This document shows, piece by piece, positions 1 through 10,400 of a stretch of DNA of 64,000 nt. A program made the position numbers and the translations under genes. A model generated the notes under the pieces. That model was not told the DNA's origin. It saw only the letters and a program-made list of their open reading frames with translations, and made no database searches. The DNA is from Akebia trifoliata (lineage: Eukaryota; Streptophyta; Magnoliopsida; Ranunculales; Lardizabalaceae), in assembly GCA_017979445.1 (NCBI GenBank), contig CM030714.1, positions 6,138,001 through 6,202,000 on the forward strand, written 5' to 3'. How positions within the stretch are numbered: the stretch's first letter is position 1; every line of letters begins with the position of its first letter.

Positions 1-600
1 AACACATCTATCCAACAAAGAAATATTAAAAAAACATTTTAAAAGATGAAGTAGTTTGTACATGCACATAATATGGATCTGATTGTGGCTCTGTCATGCT
101 TGCCAGTCATTTCTAGTTTGGTGTAGATGTACGAGTAGATAAAAATCCAAGCAGGTTTAGCAGATCTCAGTGTCTAGGACTTGATCAAGGGTAGCTTCAT
201 CACACTAGATTGGCACGAAGAAACCAATATCTGAAATCAATGCTACCGAGACCACCTAGTTAGAGAGACCAATAAGGGGACCACTTTGGAGAAGGGGCGG
301 AGACAGGATTTTCTTCTGAGATGACTGATTTTGGTGAGAAAATTCAATAGTTTTGGATTAGATATTGAAGAAAAAGGCATTTACGTCATTTCTCATCAGC
401 TATTACAGAAGATTCTAAAACGTATCATCCTTGATCTCCATCTTCTCTGATAGATTGCTTGTCTTCAACTCGAAGTCAAAATCCCTTTGATATCTCTTTT
501 CAAAACTATTCAATTTTCAACCTCTTGGGTAAAAGAATTTAGCTTGTTTTTCAATAGAAGATAAGTTTTTGAATTTTCTACAAAGGATCAAGATGCGTGC
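1..600. other. intergenic, nothing recognised
   Basis: AT-rich sequence with no coding-like frame and no repeat that I can match elsewhere in the window. Confidence 0.5.
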
Positions 601-604
601 AATA

Positions 605-1405
605 GAAAAAATGAGATATTATTGATTCTCTAAAATAATAATTATAGCAATCCTATTAGGATTTTGTAGAAACCCAATCATACCTAGAGAGAAACTCTAT
701 CCCTAATAAATCTCAATCAAATCAATATAATCTTATTTTAATCTCAATAGATATGATACGGTGTACTATAATACATCATATTACAATGCAACATAACTAA
801 TTATTCTAATATTCTCTCGTAATTGCATGTTCCTTCAAATAAAGAACATATGATTGGTTAATATCAAAATCCTTAAAATCGCAATTATTAAATGCTTGGT
901 GTTGCCAATGAGTATTCATCGTGTTTCCGATGGTCATTGACTGTCTGTGAAGTCATCACTATTGCATTCCACTCATCATAAAGTCTGTTAGAGTCAGTGG
1001 TCACTAAATCAGATCATATAATCTCTCTGAAAAGCATTTGATTGGATGACATGACTTGATAATTATATCTCGATCGAGGTTATAAATGACGAAAAATGAA
1101 GATTATTAAGGAGATGAAAATTGTAGAATAGGAGTTGGAGATTTTATTCATAAAAAGAAAATCTAATGAATGGCTACCTGTCGTGGAAGGTGGATTCGCT
1201 AAGAATGAGATTATTGATTCTCTTAGATAATAATTAAGAGCAACCCTAATAGGATCTTATAGAAACCAAATCATATATAGAGATAAACTCTATTCCTGAT
1301 AAATCTCAACCAAAATTTAATCTTTTCTTAATCTCAATAGATATGATACGCTATATCATAGTACACCATATTACATTGTTATATAACTAATTACTTCAAT
1401 ACGTT
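605..1405. repeat. pair of ~220-bp direct repeats (possible decayed LTRs)
   Basis: Two similar segments lie in the same orientation, at about 605-830 and 1180-1405, offset by roughly 575 bp. Shared words include attattgattctc, aatctcaatagatatgata and acataactaatta. The spacing and length would suit the two terminal repeats of a miniature LTR element (TRIM) or a local duplication. I found no primer-binding site or polypurine tract, so the class is open. Confidence 0.5.
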
Positions 1406-2077
1406 CAAGTAGTAAGCCTCCCTTCCACTAATAAAACTGATACGAATGAGAAATAACAAATTTTCCTTACCCCAACACAATAACAAGGGAAGAGGCCTCA
1501 AAATCAAAAGCATAACCATAAGAACGCACATATCCTTAATTGACTAAAAGAATGGTTTTTTTTTTTAGGATTAAAATAAAATAATATTACAGTGTTTGGC
1601 AATTAATTGAAAAATCTCTAATTGATTTGTCGACTCAAGGATCGAAATGGCCGGTCACTTATTCAGAGAATTTTATGTTTTTTTGCAGGTGTTAGTTGGT
1701 AAATTCTTTGGGCGATGATACCAACTGAGAGTTAATCGGCTGGTCACCTATTCAAAAAAATTTTTGTTTTTTAGGCAGATGCCAGTTCGCTTAGTTGATA
1801 AAGACTTTGGGTTAAAATCTCACGAGCCCCTACTTACTGAACTAATTACAAACAGGCTTACCCATCACAAAATTTTTTGAGTGTGCTCAAAACCACTGAT
1901 TGTAATAGACAAGATTGAGAGAAAACAAGATATGTCTAAGAAAGTTTAACAACCAACAACATAATCAAATTTAAATAACAAAAAAAAAAAAGGAAAATCA
2001 GTCATTAAATTAAAATCTTACAAGAAAAAATCTATCCAACATGTATCCATGTAGCAATGTTATTATTCTCTTTAGGA
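1406..2077. other. intergenic, possible old SINE-like fragments
   Basis: Two similar segments near 1625-1690 and 1730-1830 share the words cggtcact/ggtcacctattca and a phrase like agttggtaaa...ctttggg. This resembles decayed tRNA-derived SINE sequence. No gene is visible. Confidence 0.25.
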
Positions 2078-3088
2078 TTAAATGGAAGGATGGATTTTTT
2101 TCGAAGCATGATAAGTACAACCCTGAACTAACAAACTGCGGACCACTGGCCACTCATGAGACCTTTGCTCTCTTGCCATAAAACCCATCCAAAGACCAGT
2201 ATTCACGAACTGATTCATGTTGATCTCTTCGTCAAATGTGTACCATTCTATCACATCCTCTTCAAACAAATTAGTGTTGAACATGAAGGTGGCAAAAAGA
2301 CGGTCTCCACAAGTTGCCATGGAGAATCAGTGATCAATCTGAAGCTCTGGTATATTTATCCGCAAATGTGGATTAGAAATGTTAAAACTAGTAATATAAC
2401 CACTAAGACTAAAGTAATAATATATTTGATCATTATGTTACCATATCCTACTCTTAAAACCTATATGATTAAACCTACCACTAACATAATCTTGATAATC
2501 ATTCCCAGTGTCGTCCAAACCCAATTTCCAAATTGAAATTGTCACAGATTGGGGATGATCACCATTACAACCAGTGACAACCAAGCAAGTAGGAGAAGAA
2601 GAATCTGAATCGACGGAGAAAGTTGCCACGTATATAGTGAAGAATACTTGTTTTGGCTTCAGTAATTGAATTCTAGTCCTTGTAAAAGGGTTAAATAAAA
2701 ATAAATACATCTTCGTAAATATCCAAACTTTGATGATTTTTATGATATTTAACGAGCAATAACTAACCGTTATTGGAAAAGAGGCATTGAGTTCATCGAA
2801 AGTCGGGTAAATCAATTGTACAAGTAATGTTGGTGAAGGGTTGATAGAACTTACGGATAGAGGTTTCCATGTTGGGAATTTGTCATGGGCCATGGGATTG
2901 GATCCTTTGGGGATATTAGGGTTGGCCTTCCGAGCCAATCGCCAATTTTTACATATAGCCGATGCACATTGATTTTCAATAAAATCCAAACGCTCCATCA
3001 TGGACCATATAATATCACTAGGAAGTGAACACCAACATGATAAAGAAATGCCCATTCCTTCCTTGCCATCTTCCAATTTTTTATCCAT
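2078..3088 (-). pseudogene. F-box / DUF295 (KIB1-type) protein pseudogene
   Basis: The upstream open segment (2438-3088) begins with an F-box-like helix, LPSDIIWSMMERLDF, followed by KNWRLARKA. It continues into DUF295-type sequence, including the hallmark FLFNPFTRTRIQL and a later CLVVTGC/ISIWKLG strand region. That frame stops at 2438. Homology resumes downstream near 2290-2340: one frame reads DSPWQLVE and the next frame continues TCGDRLFATFMFN, so a one-base frameshift splits the second DUF295 conserved block. The rest of that block runs to a stop at 2078. F-box/DUF295 proteins are substrate receptors of SCF ubiquitin ligases and are very numerous and fast-decaying in plants. An unusual intron cannot wholly be excluded, but frameshift plus early stop makes a dead or dying copy most likely. 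Confidence 0.7.
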
Positions 3089-3130
3089 TAATTTCTTATT
3101 AATCTGTTTGGGAATAAATAAGACTTAAAA

Positions 3131-3151
3131 TATATATATATATATATATAT
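3131..3151. repeat. (TA)n microsatellite
   Basis: Pure TA tract directly adjoining the left end of palindromic element A. Confidence 0.9.
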
Positions 3152-3503
3152 GGGTCCCTTTCAGCAACAAACATTTTGGCAAAACATTTTTCAAAACATG
3201 GGTTAGAGGTTTTGGAATGGGCTGATTTTTGGTGAGGATGATCTCTACGGTGAGGAGATCATCCTCATAAAAAATCAGCCCATTCCAAAACTTCTAGCCC
3301 CATGTTAACAGGTTGAAAAATCGTGGACCGTCCATTTTTTGTAAACCATTTTTGATGGGTTAGAAGTTTTGGAATGGGCTGATTTTTGGTGATGATGATA
3401 GAGATCATCCTCACCAAAAATCAGCCCATTCCAAAACCTGTAACCCATATTTTCAAAAATGTTTTGCCAAAATGTTTGTCAAAATGTTTGTTGCTGAACA
3501 TTT

Positions 3504-3506
<3 letters not shown>
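3152..3506. mobile_element. TA-flanked double-hairpin MITE, element A
   Basis: A 355-bp palindromic element between two TA tracts. Its left end is gggtccctttcagc and its right end, read on the other strand, is gggaaatgttcagc. Inside each end is an inverted arm (cagcaacaaac...cattttggcaaaac). Next comes one hairpin whose arms read ggaatgggctgatttttggt, then a spacer containing cgtggaccgtcc, then a second hairpin made from the same arm sequence. There is no coding capacity. It is near-identical in structure to element C (5057-5410) but inverted. The superfamily is not assigned. Confidence 0.8.

Positions 3507-3552
<46 letters not shown>
3507..3552. repeat. (TA)n microsatellite
   Basis: A 46-bp TA tract shared as the boundary between elements A and B. 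Confidence 0.95.
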
Positions 3553-3556
<4 letters not shown>

Positions 3557-3951
3557 CAGGTTCAAGGGCCATATGAGAAAACATATGTAAAAACTTTCGT
3601 TTTTAATAAAATTTTAAAATATGGGTTAGAAATTTTGGATTGAGCTGATTTTTTGTGAGGATGATCTCTATGATGGGAAGATCATCCAAAAAAAAAAATC
3701 AGCCCAATCTGAAACTTCTAACCCCATTAAAAGTGATTTAGAATGTGGACCGTCGATTTTTTACCAATTTTTATCACTAATTTGTAAATCACTTTTGATG
3801 GATTTAGAAGTTTCTGATTGAGCTGATTTTTTGTGAGGATGATCTTTTCATCATAGTGACCATCCTTGCAAAAAATCAGCTCAATCAAAAACCTCTAACT
3901 CTTATTTTGAAAAACGAAAGTTTTTTCGTTTGAACCGCCCTTGAACCGCCC

Positions 3952-3953
<2 letters not shown>
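3553..3953. mobile_element. TA-flanked double-hairpin MITE, element B
   Basis: About 400 bp. The ends differ from those of A: left gggtcaggttcaagggc, right (reverse strand) starting gggggcggttcaagggc. Internal modules contain aactttcgttttt and its inverse. The two internal hairpins use the same core as A in a diverged form (gattgagctgattttttgtg), and the spacer keeps gtggaccgtcgattttt. It is older or of another subfamily than A and C. Confidence 0.7.

Positions 3954-4030
<77 letters not shown>
3954..4030. repeat. compound (TA)n(GA)n microsatellite
   Basis: TA tract 3954-4002 followed directly by GA repeats 4003-4030, at the right border of element B. Confidence 0.95.
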
Positions 4031-4034
<4 letters not shown>

Positions 4035-4079
4035 TGCCCGGTTGACCCAATTGTTGCATTTTTTATGTAAAAAGTCCGT

Positions 4080-4700
4080 TGGAGTCGTGACAACTCTAAG
4101 GAACCTTACTTTATGAAGTTTTTTTCCCCAGCAAACCTCACTTTATGAAGTTTGTTACCTAGCAAACCCTGGAATGAGGCCCAGGTCAAACAATTCAAAT
4201 TTATGGGATTAATTTGTTACTTTACATACCTTGGGTGGATTCTAACTACATCAATGTATGGCATCCAAAAACATGATCTGATGCCATACAATTATAAAGT
4301 CAAGAATTCTACGATTTTTTTTTTTTTTAAAGTTAATTTTGACCATTAAACTTTAGTTTTAAATTTGGGAGTTTGGTAGACATCCATTTTCAACACCTAT
4401 GATCAAGTTAAAAAAGAATTTTCTTTTTGAATTTTTTTTTCTTTTGAATCTCAATTTTTCCATGAAATCTACAGTCTGTGCAGTTGGATTGCTAGCTTTA
4501 TAATTCATGTGGGCCCAAAGACCTTTAGTAAGATTCAAAATCTTACTAAGTTAGTCATGTAGCGTGATTCATAAAAGTAAGGTTTGTCCAAGTAACAAAC
4601 TTGATAAAAGTAAGGGAGTTTTTGTAATAAAATTGCAACAGATAGGTCTGTCCGGTAAATCTCTCTAAAAAACTCAAGGGACCTTACTTTTATGGAGATT
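4080..4700. repeat. degenerate relative of the 12-kb foldback element
   Basis: The segment shares distinctive phrases with the foldback at 11895-12925, notably ggcatccaaaaacatgatct followed by gatgc. It also has the same order of poly-T tracts, ttttaaatttggga and an aaatctacagt-like block. Its outer parts show an inverted pair (caaccttactt/cataaaagtaagg words near 4100 and 4575). No coding potential. Confidence 0.5.
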
Positions 4701-4919
4701 GTGACCCACTAAACATTAAACTTTGAAATCCACGTCATAAATTTCAAATTCATGCAGTTAATTTGTTATTTAACATATCTTTGAGGGGATTTAATTTTAA
4801 CTATATACATTCAAGACATTTAAATCTTAAGAATTTTGAAAAAAAAAATTGCAATAAATTAAATTTCACTGTTAAATTTTAGTTTTAAATTTGGAGTTTT
4901 TGCATAAAATCTAGAAGAC

Positions 4920-5047
4920 TATATTATTGGATTGCCAATTTGATAATCTCCTCACCATAGAAATCATCCTCACAAAAAATCAATCCATTCTGAAATTTCT
5001 AACCTTTGTTTTGAAAAATGTTTGGCTCTTTTAACGTCTCTGAAATG
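4920..5047. repeat. half copy of a double-hairpin element
   Basis: One hairpin side only: ctcctcaccatag...atcatcctcacaaaaaatca and ctgaaatttctaacc, then aaaaatgtttggctctttt at the end. This matches the right half of the 60.3-kb element. It abuts the short TA tract that starts element C. Confidence 0.6.
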
Positions 5048-5056
5048 ATATATATA

Positions 5057-5408
5057 GGGAAATGTTCAGCAACAAACATTTTGGCAAAACATTTTTCAAA
5101 ACATGGGTTAGAGGTTTTGGAATGGGCTGATTTTTGGTGAGGATGATCGTTACGGTGAGGAGATCATCATCACCAAAAATCAGCCCATTCCAAAACTTCT
5201 AACCCCATCAAAAATGGTTTACCAAAAATAGACGGTCCACGATTTTTCAACTTGTAAACTGGGGTTAGAAGTGTTGGAATGGGCTGATTTTTGGTGAGGA
5301 TGATCTCCTCACCGTAGAGATCATCATCACCAAAAATCAGCCCATTCCAAAACCTCTAACCCATGTTTTGAAAAATGTTTTGCCAAAATGTTTGTTGCTG
5401 AACGGGAT

Positions 5409-5410
<2 letters not shown>
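5057..5410. mobile_element. TA-flanked double-hairpin MITE, element C
   Basis: A 354-bp copy of the same subfamily as element A, in inverse orientation: left end gggaaatgttcagc, right end (reverse strand) ggatcccgttcagc. Both hairpins and the spacer (gacggtccacgattttt) are intact. Hairpin arms are nearly perfect, so the copy looks young. It is flanked by a short TA tract on the left and (TA)n at 5411-5440 on the right. Confidence 0.8.

Positions 5411-5440
<30 letters not shown>
5411..5440. repeat. (TA)n microsatellite
   Basis: A 30-bp AT tract separating elements C and D. Confidence 0.9.
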
Positions 5441-5442
<2 letters not shown>

Positions 5443-5821
5443 GTCCCGTTCGGCACCCTAAGTTTTACCACACACTTTAACAAACGCGTTTTGTCCTACA
5501 TGGGTTAGAAGTTTCGGAATGGGCTGATTTTTGGTGAGGATGATCTCTATGGTGAGGAGATCATCCTCACCAAAAATCAGCTCATTCCAAAACTTCTAAC
5601 CCCATCAAAAATAATTTACAAAAAATGGACGATCCACGATTTTTCAACGTATAAACATGGGGCTAAACATTTTGGAATGGGCTGATTTTTGGGGAGGATG
5701 ATCTTCTAATCATAGAGATCATCCTCTCCAAAAATCAGCCCATTCCAAAACTTCTAACCCATGTAGGACAAAAAACGTTTGTTAAAGTGTGTGGTAAAAC
5801 TTAGGGTGCTGAACATTTCCC
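5441..5821. mobile_element. TA-flanked double-hairpin MITE, element D
   Basis: A 381-bp palindromic element. Outer ends are like A and C (left gggtcccgttcggc, right on reverse strand gggaaatgttcagc), but the subterminal module differs: accctaagttttaccacac, with its inverse before the right end. The two core hairpins and the spacer (ggacgatccacgattttt) are conserved. A short TA tract follows at 5822-5836. Confidence 0.8.
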
Positions 5822-5836
5822 TATATATATATATAT

Positions 5837-6539
5837 CATGGACTATTGCTTCAAAGCTTTGGATTGCTCAATTTGACAAACTCATAAATTTTTACTCACA
5901 GACAAGAAAAATAGAATGTATCGCATGTATTGAAAGGCATACAAAACCAAATCCAAAGAAAATAATTTTAAGCCAAAACCATTCAATTAAATCCCAATAC
6001 TTTCAGACAAATCTAACAATCCACCAAATTTAAGATTACACAACAAACAAAACACCATAAGTGGATCAATGAAAACACATAATTAATATACGATTATCAA
6101 TTATATGCATGCCAAAAAAGGCAACACAAAACCATGTAGGAATATATGGAGGTTTCGAGGATGTTTTTATGAACTTACAAAAGCAAATTAAGATTGAAAA
6201 TCCAGATCCATAACAAAGCATCCAAAACTTTAAATCTGCTATCCAAAATAAAAGATTAAATAAAAACAAACAAGAAAGAACTTTTAAAAACTTGATTCTT
6301 GCTTTTTTTTACTTTCTTTATCTTCTTGATGTTGATATCTATCCTTTCTTGAAGTGAGATCAAACTTTAGAACGTGGATCAAAGAAAGAGGATGAAAGCT
6401 GTTAAGTTTAATCAATTTTTAGTACTTAACCCTAGCAGTAGATAAGAGATGTGCATTGAAAGCAGTTTGGCACATTCATGATCAATAAAATAGTTATTTG
6501 ATAATAAAAACTAGTCCTTGATAACAATAACATTAAACA
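5837..6539. other. intergenic, nothing recognised
   Basis: AT-rich sequence with short open frames lacking any recognisable protein similarity. No repeat noticed. Confidence 0.4.
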
Positions 6540-7860
6540 AAAATGTGGGGGCAGTTTGGACAACCAAATTTTGATATTGAATCACATCTAATCTGCCTTC
6601 TCTCATTATAATAGTAAAGATAAAGAAAAGACAAATGATCTAATGTATATAGACAGACTAAATATTTCATGCAACCACTTTCCATCAACGCACATGATTT
6701 GGACATTGTTATCCTAAAACATGGTCGACCCTAGCATTGTCTATATTGTAATCAGAAAGTAATGAAAACATTAATATTTAATAAATCAATATTGATAATT
6801 CTTTGATTAATAGTAATTATATTATTTATCATGCGATGATAACCATAAATGTCATTGAAATTTACAAAACCAAGTAAGAAAACAAAATTCAAAGATGGAT
6901 CCACCGAATCCATATATGTTCACCTCACCCAAGTAATTTCTTATATTAACAAGACTGTGTTGTTTTTAATGATGATGATTAAACTAACAAATGGCTTACA
7001 TGGAACCACTGAGTATTGGGCATAGTGGTCAAGGACTCCCACAAAAAAGGGAGAAATCTTAAGTTCAAGCCCCTCGTTGGCTGCCCATAAGTATTTTTCT
7101 CAACTTATTTCAAATGTGTGATTTGTGAGGTATTGCATGTACTCAAGGGATTCGGGTGAGATATGATGCTCTAACAAGCCAATTGTATTATCCCTACTAC
7201 TTGGGCCTACGAGTCTAGATACCCCTATCACAAAAAAGGCCAAAATGGGCCTTCATATGTACCATGTGAAACCAAATCATGTCATCTATAGGGGGATTCT
7301 CCATGGGTCACACATACATTACCTTCAAACTATCACATCAGTTAACGCATGACAAATGCATTTGATAAGAGGATGGAACTACTAACAACAATTGTAAATG
7401 TTTAATCAATCTCTTCAATATTATAACCATGTTAATAAACGAAATAGTCTGACTTAATTTTTAATTTTTAATTAGATAATAAATTTCCGTAGCATTTAAG
7501 AGTAAGATTTGTTCAGCCAACTAGCGCACTTGGAAATTTCTTATAAAATTTTTTTTTTTAATTGTCATAGTAATCTTTTAACTTAAATATTATTTTTAAA
7601 ACTATACAAAATTAATATATAACATTTTATAAATTTCTTATTCTATTATGTTGAACATTTTTTTCATTCTAAAGAGTGAGGTTGTTAAAGGAGAAATTAG
7701 AATAACCCATTTATAACTAATTTGTGCTTTAGGACTATGCTTTAAAATATTAAAATGGGACTGAGATGTTGGAGAAAACTGATTGAAAAATAAGGTAAGA
7801 TAATCGTTCATACTTATATGTACTTTCTTTAATTTATTCATTAATACATGTAATATGATA
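6540..7860. repeat. dispersed repeat copy 1 (with nested SINE)
   Basis: Matches 27925-28945 over its full length, starting near gtgggggcagtttgga and including ctctcattataatagtaaag, then the block around cacacatacattaccttc, and ending near aatcgttcatacttatatg. Copy 1 is longer than copy 2 mainly because of a nested SINE-like insert at about 7003-7240. Neither copy encodes a protein. I could not identify ends or target duplications, so the element class is unknown. Confidence 0.7.
7003..7240 (+). mobile_element. tRNA-derived SINE (nested)
   Basis: The segment is absent from the paralogous repeat at 27925-28945. It begins with an A-box-like tagtggtcaagg and a B-box-like gttcaagcc. It shares its body with 44700-44910 (gtgaggtattgcat, then gagatatg and atgct/tgct) and ends in cacaaaaaagg. 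Flanks show imperfect direct repeats (aaatggcttacatg left, aaaatgggccttcatatg right) expected of target duplication. Confidence 0.6.
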
Positions 7861-8762
7861 TATTAATTTATATAGATAGTAGATTCTTTTAACAATTGGA
7901 ATATAAAGATGGATATTCAAATATTGTGGCTTGGACCCATAGCTTGGTGTATAAAAACCAATCATTAAATATAGGCAAATATGGTATTTTCTTGAAGAAC
8001 AAATTCAAAATACCCAATATTCAGAGTATTTGATCTTTGATTGCATCAACTAGAAGTTGTTTTTGACTAAAGAATTCTTAATAATGGAGTGATCATGTTC
8101 CCCTTTGCAACCTTCCAAAAAGCAATATCCGAATCCATATCCAAAATATATTTAAATATTTAAAAAGTTCGAATTTGAATCCAATATCCAAAATTTTCAG
8201 ATATAATATCAAAATATTCGAATACGAATTCGAATTGGATTCAGATTTTCGACTATCATTACATATTCTCTTTAGTTTTGATCAACTTTAATGAAGGTGG
8301 TAAAGTCTGTGTGGTAATAATATAGACCTGGGATCAAGGTTCCCATCTCCACACTTAAATCTATCAAAAAAAGGATGAACTCTAATACTGACGTATATAT
8401 ATTATAGTGTTGCTCATATTAATTATCAATTAAAATTATTTTTTGATTACTTTGCACAGGCTCTAAAGCATGCTAGTCATGTTGAAATTGCGATAAATGA
8501 GATGGTTCAGCATCTTCTCTTACTGAGAATGAGAATGGATAGTCAAATTAGATGAAAAAGAAGAGTTAGCCAAGTTCACATGCACTGCCCTGCGCAAAAT
8601 CCTATTAGTAACGTGGTTGACTTATTTCAAATTTGGTTCCCGGCTGACCTGAAGTATTTGTCTGATTGTCGTAGTTTTTGTTTTAAATAAACCCTCATCC
8701 ACTCACTACACATCTTTCTTTTTTTCTTCAAAAAACCCTCACATTCTGTTTTTTCTACAAAA
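7861..8762. other. intergenic, nothing recognised
   Basis: AT-rich sequence. Around 8130-8240 it has a locally repetitive phrase of the type gaattcgaattggattc and atccaatatcc. No coding frame. Confidence 0.4.
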
Positions 8763-9047
8763 GTGGCACAATGTGAAAAAAACCTAAATTTGACAGCCTT
8801 GCGCCATCAAATTTCATGGACCAAGAGGTCAAATTGATTTCAAAATTTTCACTATCAAAATTTTTTTTCGACAGGTCAAAACTGTCAAATTAATGAAAGA
8901 TGAGAGAAATTCGACAGCTCTGAGCCGTCAAATCTGAGAACATCAAGAATTTAGATGGTCCTAAACTGTCAAAATTTAGTTTCCAAAATTCGTGGGCCCC
9001 CGTCAATTTTTTATGTCGAATTTTCCTGTTTTCACTTAGTGTGGGAC
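8763..9047. mobile_element. candidate foldback element with internal repeats
   Basis: Left end gtggcacaatgtgaaaa and right end (reverse strand) gtcccacactaagtgaaaa form an imperfect inverted pair. Inside, the motif gacagcyytgmgccrtcaaat recurs three or four times in direct and inverted orientation (near 8796, 8870, 8918, 8965). No protein frame. Confidence 0.4.
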
Positions 9048-10180
9048 GGTCATCTTCTTAGTCTTCAAGGACATCAAGCTCATTTCACTAAAAACAGATT
9101 CTCTTCTCTTCTTTTATTACTGCTAACCAAATAGGAGAAACTTAAATTGTTATATTATTTCTCTTGTCAATCCAAACATAGTAGAGAGAAACTGGATTCC
9201 TCTTCTCTTAATGAGTCTCTCTTTTCTCAGTCCAAACATAGTGTCAGTGTTAAATACAAATATATAATATATTCATTTTTTAAGTTGAGTGACTACGAAG
9301 ATGCTGAGCTAACGTTAGCTGTGTATACGGAATCGTAGATGCTTTACAAAGATTTATAGCAAATTCAAACAATTTCATGCTCATAAAAAATTAAAAAAAA
9401 ATAGAGGGAGAGTTTGCATTGGCAACCCAACTTTTACTATTCTCAATTATTGGTTTTTTTTTTTTTTTTTAAATTTTTGATCGAGTGTAATAAGTAAAAA
9501 TTGGAGTGCTAATAGAAGTTCTTTAAAAGAAAGGACTAAAATACTTCACCAATTAATTTAAATAAAGTGCAATCTCTGCAATTTAGGTTGTGAAGAGAGG
9601 GGAGGAAACCAGAAGGTTTCAAGAACCAACGATCTGATCATGAAACAAGGTTCGCACAGTTGAATCTTCGATTTGAAGAAAATCATGGGTTTTACATCAT
9701 TTAGCGATTCTTAATAAATAGAACGATCATTTGAAATTTTTGGTCAGACTCAAACCAACCATTGGTAAGATACAATTTTTAAAACATGTGATCGCATTTA
9801 CTCTATTTTCATGAAAATTAGTCCTTATGATTTAAAATTCTTTCTCAAGAACCAATTTAATTGTTAATCAAGCCTTATGGTGAAAGGATGATTAATCAAA
9901 CCATTTTGATCAAGAAACATATTGAAACATTATTTAAAAAGAAAAGATTATATACTTATCTATATGTTTGGAAATGCTTCAAGAAACATATTGAAACATT
10001 GGGAAACATTGGGAAACATTAAAAATTAACACGATCTTGGCATTCTATTAACAATTCCAAATGATGAAGGGTTTTTCTATTATCACTGAATGATCGAAAC
10101 CCAGAAAGCTAAAATCCTAGTTATGATGTCAATAAAGTTCACAAGATGTATGAAAGAAGAAATACCACAGTATCAATGGC
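9048..10180. other. intergenic with one decayed MITE
   Basis: Contains an old copy of the cttttacta MITE family at about 9413-9520 (ggcaacccaacttttac... and gtaaaaattggagtgct), a poly-T tract near 9455, and a short run of gaaacattggg repeats near 9990-10020. No gene seen. Confidence 0.4.
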
Positions 10181-10189
10181 AATTTCGGA

Positions 10190-10400
10190 CCGATAAGCAG
10201 TTAGTGCCGGTTAGTCATGAGTTTAATACCCAGTATGAGCATTAATTCCTCAAGGGCCTCCTACGAGGCACACACTCACTTACCTGGTGCGTGTGATGTG
10301 CAGGCATTGCATGTGCCCTAGGACTAGTCCTTGGAAAAGACCATAGTCTATGAATTAGGCAAAGTTCAGATACAGGCCCCGGTCCACTGTCTATAGGAAT
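10190..10400. repeat. possible SINE-like segment
   Basis: A GC-richer island in AT-rich surroundings with tRNA-like phrases (agtcatgagtttaatacc, caggcattgcatgtgccc). No matching copy elsewhere in the window, so this is only a suggestion. Confidence 0.25.

Noticed and set aside
3902..4093. Open frame on the minus strand across TA/GA repeats
   Set aside because: Its product is Ile-Tyr and Ser-Leu runs from the microsatellite; an artefact.
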